From: Palsa-504 sp963705835
Lineage (GTDB): Bacteria; Actinomycetota; Actinomycetes; Streptosporangiales; Streptosporangiaceae
Reading direction: 5' to 3'
Length of the DNA: 64,000 bases
Assembly: GCA_963705835.1 (NCBI GenBank)
Contig: CAVPLC010000083.1
Span: 1-64,000, forward strand
The notes below the pieces were generated by a model, which had not been told where the DNA came from, ran no database searches, and was given only the letters and a program-made list of their open reading frames with translations. Positions 48,173 through 57,905 of this stretch are shown in pieces. Both the position numbers and the translations under genes were made by a program. Position 1 is the first letter of the stretch. The number at the start of each line of letters is the position of its first letter.

Positions 48173-48892
48173 GTGCCCGACGACGCCGACATCGCCCGGA
48201 TCCTGGCCATCACCGCCCATCCCGACGACGTGGACTTCGGTGCCGCGGCGACGGTCGCGACGTGGACGGACGCGGGCATCGAGGTCACCTACTGCGTGGT
48301 GACCGACGGCGACGCGGGCGGGCAGGACGAGGACTTCCCGCGCGCCGAGATGCCCGCGCTGCGCCGCGCCGAGCAGGTCGCCGCGGCCAAGTGCGTGGGC
48401 GTGCACGACGTGCGCTTCCTCGGCTACCCGGACGGCCGCGTCGAGGCCACCCTCGACCTGCGCCGGGACCTGGCCCGGGTGATCAGGCAGGTCCGCCCCG
48501 ACCGGGTGGTCTGCCCGAGCCCGGAGCGGAACTACGCGCGGATTCCCGCCAGCCACCCCGATCACCGCGCGGTCGGCTCGGCGGCCCTGGATGCGGTGTA
48601 CCCGGACGCCCGCAACCCGTTCGCGTTCCCCGAGCTGCGCGAGCGTGAGGGCCTGGCCGCCTGGACCGTCCGCGAGGTCTGGATCTCCGGGTCCCCGTCA
48701 CCGACGCGCTTCGTCGACGTGACCGCCACGTTTCCAAGGAAGATCGCCGCGCTGCGCGCTCACGAGAGCCAGACCGGGCACATGGACGATCTCGAGGAAC
48801 GCCTGAGAGGCTGGCTCACCCGCAACGCCGAACTGGCCGGTCTCCCCGAAGGCCGCCTGGCCGAGGCCTTCCAGGTCCTGGAAACGGCGTGA
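48173..48892 (+). CDS. PIG-L (LmbE) family deacetylase
   Basis: The 239-residue zinc-dependent deacetylase has the metal motif AHPDDVDFG (H16, D18, D19) and a second histidine motif SHPDH at about residue 126. GTG 48173 is chosen because it lies seven bases after TAGGAT. In-frame ATG 48164 and GTG 48143 would add 3 and 10 residues and have no ribosome-binding site. Relatives act on mycothiol intermediates or N-acetylglucosaminyl lipids; the substrate is not known. Confidence 0.88.
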   Translation: MPDDADIARILAITAHPDDVDFGAAATVATWTDAGIEVTYCVVTDGDAGGQDEDFPRAEMPALRRAEQVAAAKCVGVHDVRFLGYPDGRVEATLDLRRDLARVIRQVRPDRVVCPSPERNYARIPASHPDHRAVGSAALDAVYPDARNPFAFPELREREGLAAWTVREVWISGSPSPTRFVDVTATFPRKIAALRAHESQTGHMDDLEERLRGWLTRNAELAGLPEGRLAEAFQVLETA

Positions 48893-48901
48893 GCTTCGGG
48901 A

Positions 48902-49804
48902 TCAGGTCTCGGCGAGGATCTGGCTGAGGATCTTGACCGTGTTGCCCGCGGGCTCGGCCTGCAGGCAGAGCTGCTCCATGACCTCGAGGTAGCTGTCTAC
49001 CTCTGACGCCTTGTCCAGGTACAGCGCGCTGGTCAGCTGCTCGATGTACACCACGTCGTGCAGGTCAGGCTCGGCGAACCGCAGGATCGTGAACGGGCCG
49101 CCCATGGCCGAATGCGGTCCGGCGGTGAACGGCAGGATCTGCAGGGTGACCGAGGGGTGCTCGGCCATCACCACGAGGTGCTCGAGCTGCTTGCGGACGA
49201 CCTCCCGGCCGCCGACCGGGCGGCGCAGCGCGCCCTCGTCGACGACCGCCCACAGCTGCGGCGGGTTCGGGCCGCCGAGAACCTCCTGGCGGCTGACCCT
49301 CAGCTCGGCCCGGCGGCTCACGTCGTCTTCGCTGACCGCCGCGCCCTGGCGGATCAGGGCGCGGGCGTACTCCTCGGTCTGCAGCAGCCCGGGGACGAAC
49401 TGGACCTCGTAGGTGCGGATGACCGACGCCGCGGCCTCGAGACCCACGTACGGCTCCAGCCAGGTGGGCAGGATGTCGGAGTAGGCGTGCCACCATCCGG
49501 GAGTGTTCGCCTCCCGGGCCAGGTTCAGCAGGGCCGCGCGCTCTTCGCCGTCGATGACGCCGTACAGGGTGAGCAGGTCGCCGACGTCCCGCTCCTTGAA
49601 GCCGACCCGGCCGTGCTCCATCCGGCTGATCTTGGAATGCGAGCCGCGGATGGCCTCGGCAGCCTGTTCGGCGCTGATCCCGCGCGACTCACGGAGCCGG
49701 TGCAGCTGCCCGCCGAGCACGAGGCGCTGGACGGTGGGCCCGCCCGCGCGCGTGCCGAAAATACTCGGCGGAACATCCCAGGCCGAGTCTTCAGACGAGA
49801 CCAT
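48902..49804 (-). CDS. helix-turn-helix regulator with DUF5753 domain (WhiJ type)
   Basis: The 300-residue protein starts MVSSEDSAWDVPPSIFGTRAGG at ATG 49804, with CGAGGAG six bases upstream. An Xre-type HTH occupies about residues 20-80 (LGGQLHRLRESRGISAEQAAEAIRGSHSKISRMEHGR). The DUF5753 domain follows (WLEPYVGLEAAASVIRTYEVQFVPGLLQTEEYARAL). Such proteins pair with small DUF397 (BldB-like) partners, one of which is the next gene upstream. In Streptomyces this group influences development and antibiotic production. Confidence 0.92.
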   Translation of the reverse strand: MVSSEDSAWDVPPSIFGTRAGGPTVQRLVLGGQLHRLRESRGISAEQAAEAIRGSHSKISRMEHGRVGFKERDVGDLLTLYGVIDGEERAALLNLAREANTPGWWHAYSDILPTWLEPYVGLEAAASVIRTYEVQFVPGLLQTEEYARALIRQGAAVSEDDVSRRAELRVSRQEVLGGPNPPQLWAVVDEGALRRPVGGREVVRKQLEHLVVMAEHPSVTLQILPFTAGPHSAMGGPFTILRFAEPDLHDVVYIEQLTSALYLDKASEVDSYLEVMEQLCLQAEPAGNTVKILSQILAET

Positions 49805-50020
49805 CGGCACTCCTCGCATCGTTACACCCTGAGCCTGGCGGGGTTGGACCAGTCTCCCATGTGATCTCACGCCTGCGGAAGAGGGTTCCGTGACAATTCA
49901 ACAGAAGTCCTGATCTCTCCGTGTTCTCGCAGGTCGCAAGCGTCACGTTTGTCAGTCTGTTATTGACGGGTCGCCGCACGCCGACCGGTAGCTGTGCTAC
50001 TGGCGAGTAAGCTGCTCCAC

Positions 50021-50257
50021 TTAGCTCAGTATGTGGTCAAATTCGCCATCCTTGGCTCCTGCCAGGAATGCGGTGATCTCCGCCTGAGTGTAGACCAGGA
50101 CGGGGCCGACCGGAAAACGCGAGTTCCGCATGGCGATCTCGCCGCTCGGCAGTGCGGCCAGTTCCACGCAGGCTCCGTTGGGGTTACTGTGCTGGCTCTT
50201 CTGCCAGCGGACTTCTCCGAGCTCGCCTGCTGGCATGCCGTTGTACATCGTGACCAT
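50021..50257 (-). CDS. DUF397 (BldB-like) small protein
   Basis: The 78-residue product contains the DUF397 pattern WQKSQHSNPNGACVELA...AMRNSRFPVGPVLVYTQAEITAFLAGAKDGEFD. It starts at ATG 50257 after AAGGGGATTAGGG. DUF397 proteins are small dimeric partners or antagonists of WhiJ-type regulators, and the cognate gene candidate is 216 bases downstream on the same strand. Confidence 0.93.
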   Translation of the reverse strand: MVTMYNGMPAGELGEVRWQKSQHSNPNGACVELAALPSGEIAMRNSRFPVGPVLVYTQAEITAFLAGAKDGEFDHILS

Positions 50258-50310
50258 CCCTAATCCCCTTCCGACAGTCTCAACGCTCCAGGGCCCCGAA
50301 AATTCACTCG

Positions 50311-50323
50311 CTGTAATCTACAG
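50311..50323. promoter_or_regulatory. short palindrome between divergent regulatory genes
   Basis: CTGTA (50311-50315), ATC, TACAG (50319-50323) is a 5-bp dyad in the 251-base region between the DUF397 gene and the ATPase gene. The region is less GC-rich than its surroundings and should contain both promoters. Confidence 0.35.
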
Positions 50324-50508
50324 TTAGCAAGTGGTGAGCAAGTTCCTGAATGCATTTCAACTGTCTGCTGACCCCCGTGCGTCTATCCGGAGACATGTGC
50401 ACAAAGCGAATGAACGTGCATCTGGTCTTGCATTTGCACAATATATCAGGCAGCATGTCCGTAGGCACGCAGTTAACACCTTGATGGGTAAGGGTTCTGC
50501 CCAATGAC

Positions 50509-51063
50509 ATGCAGGAAGCTGTTGCGTTGGCGTATCTGAGTGTCGCGACCGGTAGCGGGGATGACGACGAAGACCCAGGCATCCCGTGGCCGCCGGTACC
50601 GGACGGCATGCCGCGGCTGCTGCCGGTGCCATCTGCGTGGTGGGAGACTCCCGCGGTGACGTCGCGGGCCCTGAGCGCCCGGCCGGAAGAGGCCAGGACC
50701 GCCCGGCAGTTCGTCCGCGAGCTGCTGACCTGCTGGGGCCTTGAAGCGCTAGCGGACGACGCGGAGATGATCGTCGACGAGCTGGTGGTCAACGCGGTGC
50801 TGCACGGCACCCGGGCGGGCCTGACGCACGGCAGCCCCGGCGCCGGGATGACGGTGCTGCGCCTGTGCATGCTCCGGCGGGCGGGCGAGGTCATGCTGGC
50901 CGTCGTCGACCCCGGGAACGAGACGCCGGTCCCGCGTAAGCCCGACTGGGCCGGGGAGAGCGGCCGCGGCCTGCAGATCGTCGGCGCCCTCAGCCACGTG
51001 TGGGGCTGGAGCCCCATCGCCGGCCACGGCAAGGCCGTCTGGGCCGTGCTACGCGATCCCTGA
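50509..51063 (+). CDS. RsbW-type ATP-binding protein (anti-sigma kinase family)
   Basis: The 184-residue product has a single HATPase_c_2 domain: the N-box DELVVNAVLHG at about residues 90-100, the G1 box DPGNETP at about 137-143 and GRGLQIVG further on. It lacks a histidine phosphorylation domain, so it resembles stand-alone anti-sigma or regulatory ATPases common next to WhiJ/DUF397 pairs. It starts at ATG 50509; the ribosome-binding site is weak. Its 3' end overlaps the convergent cvnD by 15 bases. Confidence 0.87.
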   Translation: MQEAVALAYLSVATGSGDDDEDPGIPWPPVPDGMPRLLPVPSAWWETPAVTSRALSARPEEARTARQFVRELLTCWGLEALADDAEMIVDELVVNAVLHGTRAGLTHGSPGAGMTVLRLCMLRRAGEVMLAVVDPGNETPVPRKPDWAGESGRGLQIVGALSHVWGWSPIAGHGKAVWAVLRDP

Positions 51064-51666
51064 CACCTGCTCCTCGGGCGCGGTCACCAGGACGTGCTCG
51101 ACCAGCGTGATCAGCACGTGCTTGGCCGATTCCTTGCTGCGCGCGTCGCAGAGGACGATCGGCATGCCGGGGTCCAGGTCCAGAGCGAGCCTGACGTCCT
51201 CGGTGTCGTAACGGCGGGCACCGTCGAAGCAGTTCAGCGCCACGATGAACGGTATGGCCCGGCGCTCGAAGTAGTCGATGGCGGGGAAGCTGTCGGCCAG
51301 CCGCCGGGTGTCGGCCAGGACCACCGCGCCGAGCGCCCCGATGGCGAGTTCGTCCCACATGAACCAGAACCGCTGCTGGCCCGGCGTGCCGAACAGGTAG
51401 AGCACGAGGTCGCTGCGCAGGCTGATCCGGCCGAAGTCCATCGCCACGGTCGTCGTGGTCTTGCCCTCCACGCCGGTCGTGCTGTCCGTGCGGAGGCTGC
51501 CCTCGGTGAGGGGCTCTTCGGTGCGTAGCGGCCTGATCTCGCTGACCGCTCCGACCAGCGTGGTCTTGCCCACCCCGAACCCTCCGGCCAGGAGGATCTT
51601 GATGGCGCGATACTGGGTCGAGCGTACGACGTTCCCTGCGGCGGGATCAGAGGCCCCGTAGTCCAT
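51049..51666 (-). CDS. cvnD: conservon GTPase CvnD
   Basis: The 205-residue Ras-like GTPase starts MDYGASDPAAGNVVRSTQYRAIKILLAGG. The P-loop GGFGVGKTT is at about residues 28-36, and TPGQQRFWFMWDEL contains the switch II region. N-C-D replaces NKxD in the guanine-specificity motif (ALNCFDGA), as in other CvnD proteins. It overlaps cvnC by 20 bases. CvnD is thought to be the output of a membrane-associated four-protein complex. Confidence 0.93.
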   Translation of the reverse strand: MDYGASDPAAGNVVRSTQYRAIKILLAGGFGVGKTTLVGAVSEIRPLRTEEPLTEGSLRTDSTTGVEGKTTTTVAMDFGRISLRSDLVLYLFGTPGQQRFWFMWDELAIGALGAVVLADTRRLADSFPAIDYFERRAIPFIVALNCFDGARRYDTEDVRLALDLDPGMPIVLCDARSKESAKHVLITLVEHVLVTAPEEQVSGIA

Positions 51667-52018
51667 TGAGCACCTCCCTGAGAGTGTGCTTATCGATCCG
51701 CTCGGCCATGACGATCGGGGTACCGATCGCGACCAGGCCCAGTTCCCGCAGGTCGGCGAGGATGATCCGGACCACTCCCAGCGGGAGGTCAACGTCGGAG
51801 GCGATGTCCGCCACGGTCGTCGGCATCCGGGCCAGCTGGAGCACGCTGATGTGTTCCGGCGCCAGCGCGGCCGGGTCGGTGAAGGAGCGGGTCGCCCTGA
51901 CCGTGGCGACCAGATCGAACGATTCGCCGGTGTGCCTGGTCCGGCCCTGGGTCAGCGCGTACGGCCGGACCACCGGCCCGGCTTCGGCGTCCAGCCACCG
52001 CTCATCGTTGGACGGCAT
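51647..52018 (-). CDS. cvnC: conservon protein CvnC (DUF742)
   Basis: The 123-residue protein contains the DUF742 pattern VRPYALTQGRTRHTGESFDL and a winged-helix-like C-terminal half (ADIASDVDLPLGVVRIILADLRELGLVAI). It starts at ATG 52018, four bases after cvnB, and overlaps cvnD. In conservons it links the roadblock protein to the GTPase. Confidence 0.94.
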   Translation of the reverse strand: MPSNDERWLDAEAGPVVRPYALTQGRTRHTGESFDLVATVRATRSFTDPAALAPEHISVLQLARMPTTVADIASDVDLPLGVVRIILADLRELGLVAIGTPIVMAERIDKHTLREVLNGLRGL

Positions 52019-52022
52019 GGAC

Positions 52023-52451
52023 CTAATCCCAGCCGCTCATGGCGGTCGCGCGCGTGTTGACCCGGATATGCTCCCCGGACCGCCTGACCAGGACGGCCAT
52101 CTCGTAGGCGACCAGGCCGAGATCGGCGCCCGGCCCGGTGATGACGGCCAGGCACGTTCCGCTGCCGGCCGCGGTCACGAGCAGGAATCCCGATTCCATC
52201 TCGATGACGGTCTGCCGGACCGCGCCGCCGCCGAAATGCCGGCTCGTGCCGCGCGCGAGGGACTGGAACCCGGCGGCCAGCGCGGCCAGGTGCTCCGCGT
52301 CGTCGCGCGCCAGCGTCTGCGACGCGCCGAGCGTCATGCCGTCCTGGGACAAGATGACGGCCTTGGTGATGTGCGCGACCCGTCGCACGAGATCATCGAG
52401 CAGCCAGTCGAGCTGGCCGGCTCGGCCCACCGGGCCGGTCTCAGGTTCCAT
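52023..52451 (-). CDS. cvnB: conservon roadblock/LC7 protein CvnB
   Basis: This 142-residue roadblock-fold protein (LDWLLDDLVRRVAHITKAVILSQDGMTLGASQTL, then AVITGPGADLGLVAYEMAVLVRR) is the second conservon component. The start at ATG 52451 lies inside the last codons of cvnA. Roadblock proteins typically act as scaffolds or GTPase regulators, here presumably for CvnD. Confidence 0.95.
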   Translation of the reverse strand: MEPETGPVGRAGQLDWLLDDLVRRVAHITKAVILSQDGMTLGASQTLARDDAEHLAALAAGFQSLARGTSRHFGGGAVRQTVIEMESGFLLVTAAGSGTCLAVITGPGADLGLVAYEMAVLVRRSGEHIRVNTRATAMSGWD

Positions 52452-55151
52452 CCGATTGCCCCCGTGACTCGTCCGCTGCTGGCTCGGTGTCCTTGCGCCC
52501 CTCCTGCCAGCCGCGCTGGAGCGCGGACATGGTTTGGCGGATCTCGGCCGGTGTCGGCCCGCTGGCCGGGCCCGCGCTGGCGGCGGCCGAGGTCGCGCGC
52601 TGCGGCGGGTTGGCGCGCAGCTGGGGCGCCAGGCTGGCCTGCCTGACCCGTCGCGGCAGCCCCTTCACGTCCGCGCGCGGGGGCCCCGGATCGGCGTCGG
52701 GCACCACCGGAAGCGGCCCGGTCTGGCGGGACAGCTCCCAGGGCGGAGCGGACGGCTTGGCGGCGCGGGGCGAGGCCACCGGCGTCATCGGGGTGGTAGG
52801 CCCGGCCGGGCCCACCGGGCCGGGCGCCCCGAGGTCGGTCCATCCGGGGAACGGGGCGGGCTGGCCCGGATACGGCGCGGAACGGGCGTCCGGGACGGCC
52901 GCCTCCTCGGGGTGGCGCCTGGGCAGCTCATCGGGCCCCGGCCCGGTCCCGCGGTTCGCCGCGCCGCGCGGGCCCGCGTGGTGCGTGCCGCGGATGAGGC
53001 CCTCGGGCGTGCTTCCCTGCGACCGCCGCAGCGGGCCGGAGATGCGCAGGCCGGGGGTGTCGGGCAAACCTGGCGCGCCGGCTTCGGGCACGCCCCGCAG
53101 GGTGAGCCGTCCGGGCGGGCCCGCCGGCTCATCGGCGGCGTGGTTGCCGTTGCCGTTGGTGGCCCGCCCGGACGCCGGGCCCCCGGGGCCACCGGGGCCA
53201 TGGGCGCCATCCCGATCGCGGCGTGCTCGCCGGGCAGTCCGGCCCGGAACGCCTCTTCGGTCACCACCAGGTGACGCGGGATGAGCACGATCGCCGCCGT
53301 GCCGCCGTAGGGGGACGCCTTCAGGGTCACCCGGATGCCGTGCCGCTTGGCCAGCTGGCTGACGACGAACAGCCCGAGCTGCTCGCTGTCGGACGGGTTG
53401 AACTCCGGCGGGCTGGACAGCCGCTCGTTGAGCTCGGCGATCCGCGGCGTGCTCATGCCCAGCCCGCGGTCCTCGACCTCGATCGCGAACCCGTTGGCGA
53501 CCGTGTCCCCGGACACCCGGACCGACGTGTACGGCGGCGACAGCGTGGTGGCGTTCTCGATGAGCTCGGCCAGCAGGTGGATGACGTCGGCCACGGCCGA
53601 GCCGGCCAGCGCGGCCTGGCTCCGGGTCGCGACGGAGACCCGGGCGTAGTCCTCGACCTCGGCGATGGCGCCGCGCATGACGTCGACCATCCGGACCGGG
53701 CTGCTCCAGCCCCGGCCGGGCGGCGCGCCGGCCAGGATGACCAGGCCCTCCGCGTGGCGGCGCATGCGGGTGGTCAGGTGGTCCAGGCGGAACAGGTCAT
53801 CGAGCGCCTCGGGGTCGGTGGCCCGCCGTTCCATCTGGTCCAGCAGGGTGAGCTGGCGGTGCAGCAGCGACTGGCTGCGCCGGGCCAGGCTGCGGAACAC
53901 GTCGTTGAGCCCTCGCCGCAGCTTGGCCTCGTCCACCGCGGCCCGGATGGCGGTCTGGCGGACGAGGCCGAAGGCCTGGCCGACCCGGCCGATCTCGTCC
54001 CCGCCCACCCGCAACGGCGGTGCCTCGGTGGCCACGTCCACGTCATCGCCCCGCCGCAGCCGCGTGATCACGTCCGGCAGCTGGTCCTCGGCCAGGGTGA
54101 GCGCGGAGGTCTCGAGCCCGCGCAGGCGGCGGATGATGCTGCGCCCGACCAGGGTGGTCACCAGGATGGTGACCAGCAGCCCGAGCAGCGCGATGCCGCT
54201 GGTGACGGCGACCCTGACCCACGCCGCGTGGCTGTTGCGGTGATCGGCCACGACGATGGCGTTGACGACCGCGACGCCTCCCTTGAACTCGTCCTGCAGC
54301 AGCGTGCCGGCCAGGTGCTGCCACCCGGCCAGGTTGACCGGCAGCTTGGCCACGGGAGTGCCCGCGGCGATCGCCTTCTCGATGCCGGCCAGGTCCTGCT
54401 GCATGGGCCCGGACCCGGCCTGCGCGGCGTTGTAGGTGGCCAGGTTGGCCGAGCCCAGGAGGGAATCCGCGTACTGCGACTCGGCCTGCCTGGCCGCGGC
54501 GATGTCCGTGAACGCGACGCGGTTTTTGGCCGTTATCTTCTTGCCGGCCAGCATGCCGGCCAGCAGCGCGTCCTCCTGGGAGAGCTGCTCCCTGGCCTGC
54601 ACGGCGGCGATCAGCCCGATGGCCGGGGGCAGCTGGTCGGTGACCACCACGCTCTCTGTCTGGTCCAGGAACAGCTTGACCTGGGCCGTGATGCCCTGAC
54701 TGTAGAAGCCCAGCGCGTCCAGCGGGGTGATGAGCCGCGCCCGGACCGCCTTGCGCAGGGTCGGGAGCTGGTTCAGGCCGCTGACCATGGCGCTGACATC
54801 CTTGTTCCCTCCGGCCGTCTCGGTGCCGGTGGTGCCCTGGGAGGTCATGGCCTTGATGAACGTCGGCTTGGCCTTGTCCGTCGCCGCGGTCGCCGCGTCG
54901 TACGCCTGCCCGTTGGCCGCGGTGGGCTGGGACAGGTAGATCACCGCGGCGGCGCGCTCGGCCTCGATGAACTCGCCGAAGGTCGCCGCCGGTATCGCGG
55001 TCGCGTTGACCAGGTTGGGGGCCCGGTCCAGGCTGATGGCGTTGTTGATGGAGGTGCCCGCCACGTAGGCGAGCAGCCCGACCATGGCGACCAGCGGGAT
55101 CGCCACCAGGAGATAGATACGGAGCCGAATGGACCGGCCGCGCGATCCCAT
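52441..55151 (-). CDS. cvnA: conservon sensor kinase-like protein CvnA (frame break in C-terminal tail)
   Basis: It starts at ATG 55151 with TAGGAGTGTC upstream (MGSRGRSIRLRIYLLVAIPL). Order: transmembrane helix 1; nitrate/nitrite-sensing (NIT-like) extracytoplasmic domain to about residue 300; helix 2 (SGIALLGLLVTILVTTLVG); HAMP; coiled coil; HATPase with N-box LAELIENATTLSPP, EVEDRGLGM and GLFVVSQLAKRHG. The Pro/Gly-rich tail changes frame at about 53170-53200, in a CCCCGGGGGCCC run. It resumes as HAADEPAGPPGRLTLRGVPEAG and ends at 52441 with the typical PAEIRQTMSALQRGWQEGR. Confidence 0.88.
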
Positions 55152-55551
55152 GACACTCCTACGTCTAAAAGAGGCGTCGGTATGCGGGGGCCCCCCGGTC
55201 GCATCCAACTAACGGTCAAGGGGGCCAGAATAGCCCATAACAGGCATCGGCCGGAGGCGAAGAACGATAATGCGGTGGCTTGGCGCTTCGCCGGTTGCTG
55301 TCATCGCGTCCTTGCCCGTCGCTGCCCTTTGGGGCCCAACGGGATGTGGTTTTCGCGCCACGCTAGGTACCGCTCGCGCGTGCGCGGGTGTCCTGTCCGA
55401 GACGGGTCTCGAGCAGAAGTACGAATCCGTACTTTAGAGGTATTTCGGGTCACTGTAGACCCGCGGCCGATACCAGGCAAGGGGAATCCCCTCCGGTACC
55501 GACCGTTCACCGCTCCGCACGCCCCGCGTTGTCGGTGCGACCGCCTACGCT
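55152..55551. promoter_or_regulatory. 400-base divergent control region of cvnA and pcrA
   Basis: The gap holds no convincing gene. The strongest feature is AAGTACG (55417-55423), AATC, CGTACTT (55428-55434), a perfect 7-bp dyad and likely operator. TACGCT (55546-55551) is a candidate -10 for a leaderless pcrA message starting at GTG 55558. Confidence 0.5.
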
Positions 55552-57857
55552 ATGGAGGTGGCCGCCCTCGCGATAGACGCCCTCCTCGACGGACTCAATC
55601 CGCAGCAGCGCGCCGCCGTCGTGCACGAGGGCGGGCCGTTGCTCATCGTCGCGGGTGCGGGGTCGGGGAAGACCCGCGTGCTCACGCACAGGATCGCCTA
55701 CCTGCTCGCGGCGCGCGACGTGGCGCCGCAGGAGATCCTGGCCATCACCTTCACCAACAAGGCGGCCGGCGAGATGGCGACGCGCGTGGCCGCCCTGGTG
55801 GGCCCGCGGTCCAGGTCCATGTGGGTGATGACCTTCCACTCGGCCTGCGTGCGCATCCTGCGCCGGGAGGCGAAGCGGTTCGGCTACCCTTCGTCGTTCT
55901 CCATCTACGACCAGGCGGATTCCCAGCGCCTGATGACCCTCACCTGCCGTGAGCTCGAGCTCGACACCAAGCAGTTCCCGCCGAAGATGATGGCGGCCCA
56001 GGTGTCGAACCTGAAGAACGAGCTGATCGATCACGAGACGTTCGCGGCCCGCGCGCAGACCGCCAGGGAAAAGGCGCTGGCCGAGGCCTATACGGAGTAC
56101 CAGAGCCGGCTGTTCGCAGCGGGGGCGATGGATTTCGATGACCTGATCATGGTCACGGTCAACCTGTTCCAGGCCCTGCCGGACGTGGCCGAGCAGTACC
56201 GCCGCCGATTCCGGCATGTGCTTGTCGACGAATACCAGGACACCAATCACGCACAGTACGTCCTGGTCCGCGAACTGGTCTCGGGTGGTGGCCCTCTTTT
56301 TCTTCCCGAACGGGCGATGGTGAGGGCGCGGCGCAATCCCTCACGCCCTCCGAGCTCTACCCCTGCGGGGGGACGACCCCCCTGGTACCCCCCGAATTGT
56401 GCGTGGTGGGCGACGCCGACCAGTCGATATACGCCTTCCGCGGCGCGACCATTCGCAACATCGAGGAGTTCGAGCAGGATTACCCGGACGCCACCGTCAT
56501 CCTGCTGGAGCAGAACTACCGGTCCACGCAGAACATCCTGGCCGCCGCCAACGCCGTGGTCTCGGTGAACCAGGGCCGCAAGCCGAAGAACCTGTGGTCG
56601 GACGCGGGGGCGGGCCCGCCGATCGTCGGCTACGTGGCCGACAACGAGCACGACGAGGCCGCGTTCGTGGCCGAGGAGGTGGACCGGCTCGCCGACGCGG
56701 GCCTGGCCAAGCCGGGTCAGGTGGCGGTCTTCTACCGGACCAACGCCCAGTCCCGTGTCTTCGAGGAAGTGTTCATCCGGGTCGGGCTGCCCTACCGCGT
56801 GGTCGGCGGGGTCCGGTTCTACGAGCGCCGCGAGGTCCGCGACCTGCTGGCCTACCTGCGGCTGACCGCCAACCCGGCCGACGAGGTGTCGCTGCGCCGG
56901 GTACTGAACGTGCCCAAGCGCGGCATCGGCGACCGGGCCGAGGAGTACGTGGCCGCCTACGCGGCGCGGGAGCGCATCACCTTCGCCCAGGCGCTGGCCC
57001 GCCCGGCCGACGTGCCGGGACTGCCCGCCCGTTCGGCCGCGGCGATCGAGGCGTTCAACGCCCTCCTCGATGGCCTCCGGGCCGAGAACGGCCCGGTGGC
57101 CGACCTGGCCGAGGCGGTGCTGGACCGCACCGGATACACCGACGCGCTGGAATCCTCCTCCGACCTGCAGGACGCCAGCCGGATCGAGAACCTGAAGGAA
57201 CTGGTGTCGGTGGCCCGCGAGTTCGACGGCTCGCACGACGAGGGGACGCTGGCCGAGTTCCTCGAGCAGGTGTCCCTGGTCGCCGACGCCGACGAGATCC
57301 CCGAAGGGGAGGAGCACGGCGGCCTGGTGACGATGATGACGCTGCACACGGCCAAGGGCCTGGAGTTTCCCGTGGTGTTCCTCACCGGGCTGGAAGAAGA
57401 GGTGTTCCCGCACCAGCGGTCGCTGACCAACGCCAAGGAACTGGAAGAAGAACGCAGGCTCGCCTACGTCGGCATCACCCGGGCCGAGCAGCGGCTGTAC
57501 CTGACCCGCGCCGTGGCCAGGAACTGGTACGGCCGGCCGTCCTTCCACAAGCAGTCGCGGTTCCTGGCCGAGATACCGGCGAGCCTGATCGAGTGGCGCC
57601 GTGACGAGACGGCGGCGAGGTCCTCGATCGCTCCCGCCCAGGAGCGGATGGCAAGGCTCCCGGGCACCCGGTCACCGGGGAACCGCCCGATCCCGTCGCT
57701 GTCGCCGGGGGACATGGTCACCCACGACAAGTTCGGGCTCGGCACCGTGGTCTCCACCGACGGCTACGGCGACCAGGCCGAGGCCAAGATCGACTTCGGC
57801 GGCGACTACGGGGTCAAGCACCTCGTCCTGCGCTACGCCCCGCTGGAAAAGTTGTAG
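55552..57857 (+). CDS. pcrA: ATP-dependent DNA helicase PcrA/UvrD (split by a frame break)
   Basis: The superfamily 1 helicase acts in repair and replication. The first frame (55552-56568) has motif I (AGAGSGKT), Ia (TFTNKAAGEM) and II (VDEYQDTN). The second (through TAG 57857) has motif III (GDADQSIYAFRGA), then QNYRSTQNI, MTLHTAKGLEF, and the C-terminal Tudor-like end. Between motifs II and III, at 56281-56396, the frame changes and an insertion with two hairpins is present (see 56290-56392). The start could be ATG 55552 or GTG 55558. It is either a true interruption or an assembly error next to a repeat. Confidence 0.82.
56290..56392 (+). repeat. insertion-like palindromic element in pcrA (copy D)
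   Basis: The stretch contains a T-rich run, CCGAACGGGC (56306-56315), a stem GTGAGGG (56320-56326) with CCCTCAC (56338-56344), and GGGGGG-ACGA-CCCCCC (56367-56382). It occupies a variable loop between helicase motifs II and III. The right part matches the G-run/C-run elements at 16216, 18377 and 60554; the left motif recurs at the tsaE start. Boundaries are approximate. Confidence 0.5.
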
Positions 57858-57905
57858 GGCCCGGACCCGGGCTGCCGGTCATAAGGCCCGGACCCGGGCT
57901 GCCGG
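57858..57905 (-). repeat. 27-bp-period repeat in the tail of the DUF6542-like gene
   Basis: A 21-bp sequence beginning GGCCCGGACCCGG occurs at 57858-57878 and 57885-57905. The 27-bp period equals nine codons and encodes RQPGSGPYD repeats in the alternative minus-strand frame, supporting that frame as the real tail. Confidence 0.7.

Noticed and set aside
52441..53091. A separate 216-residue gene downstream of the conservon kinase
   Set aside because: Its sequence is the usual C-terminal tail of CvnA, separated only by a frame break; it has no start signal of its own.
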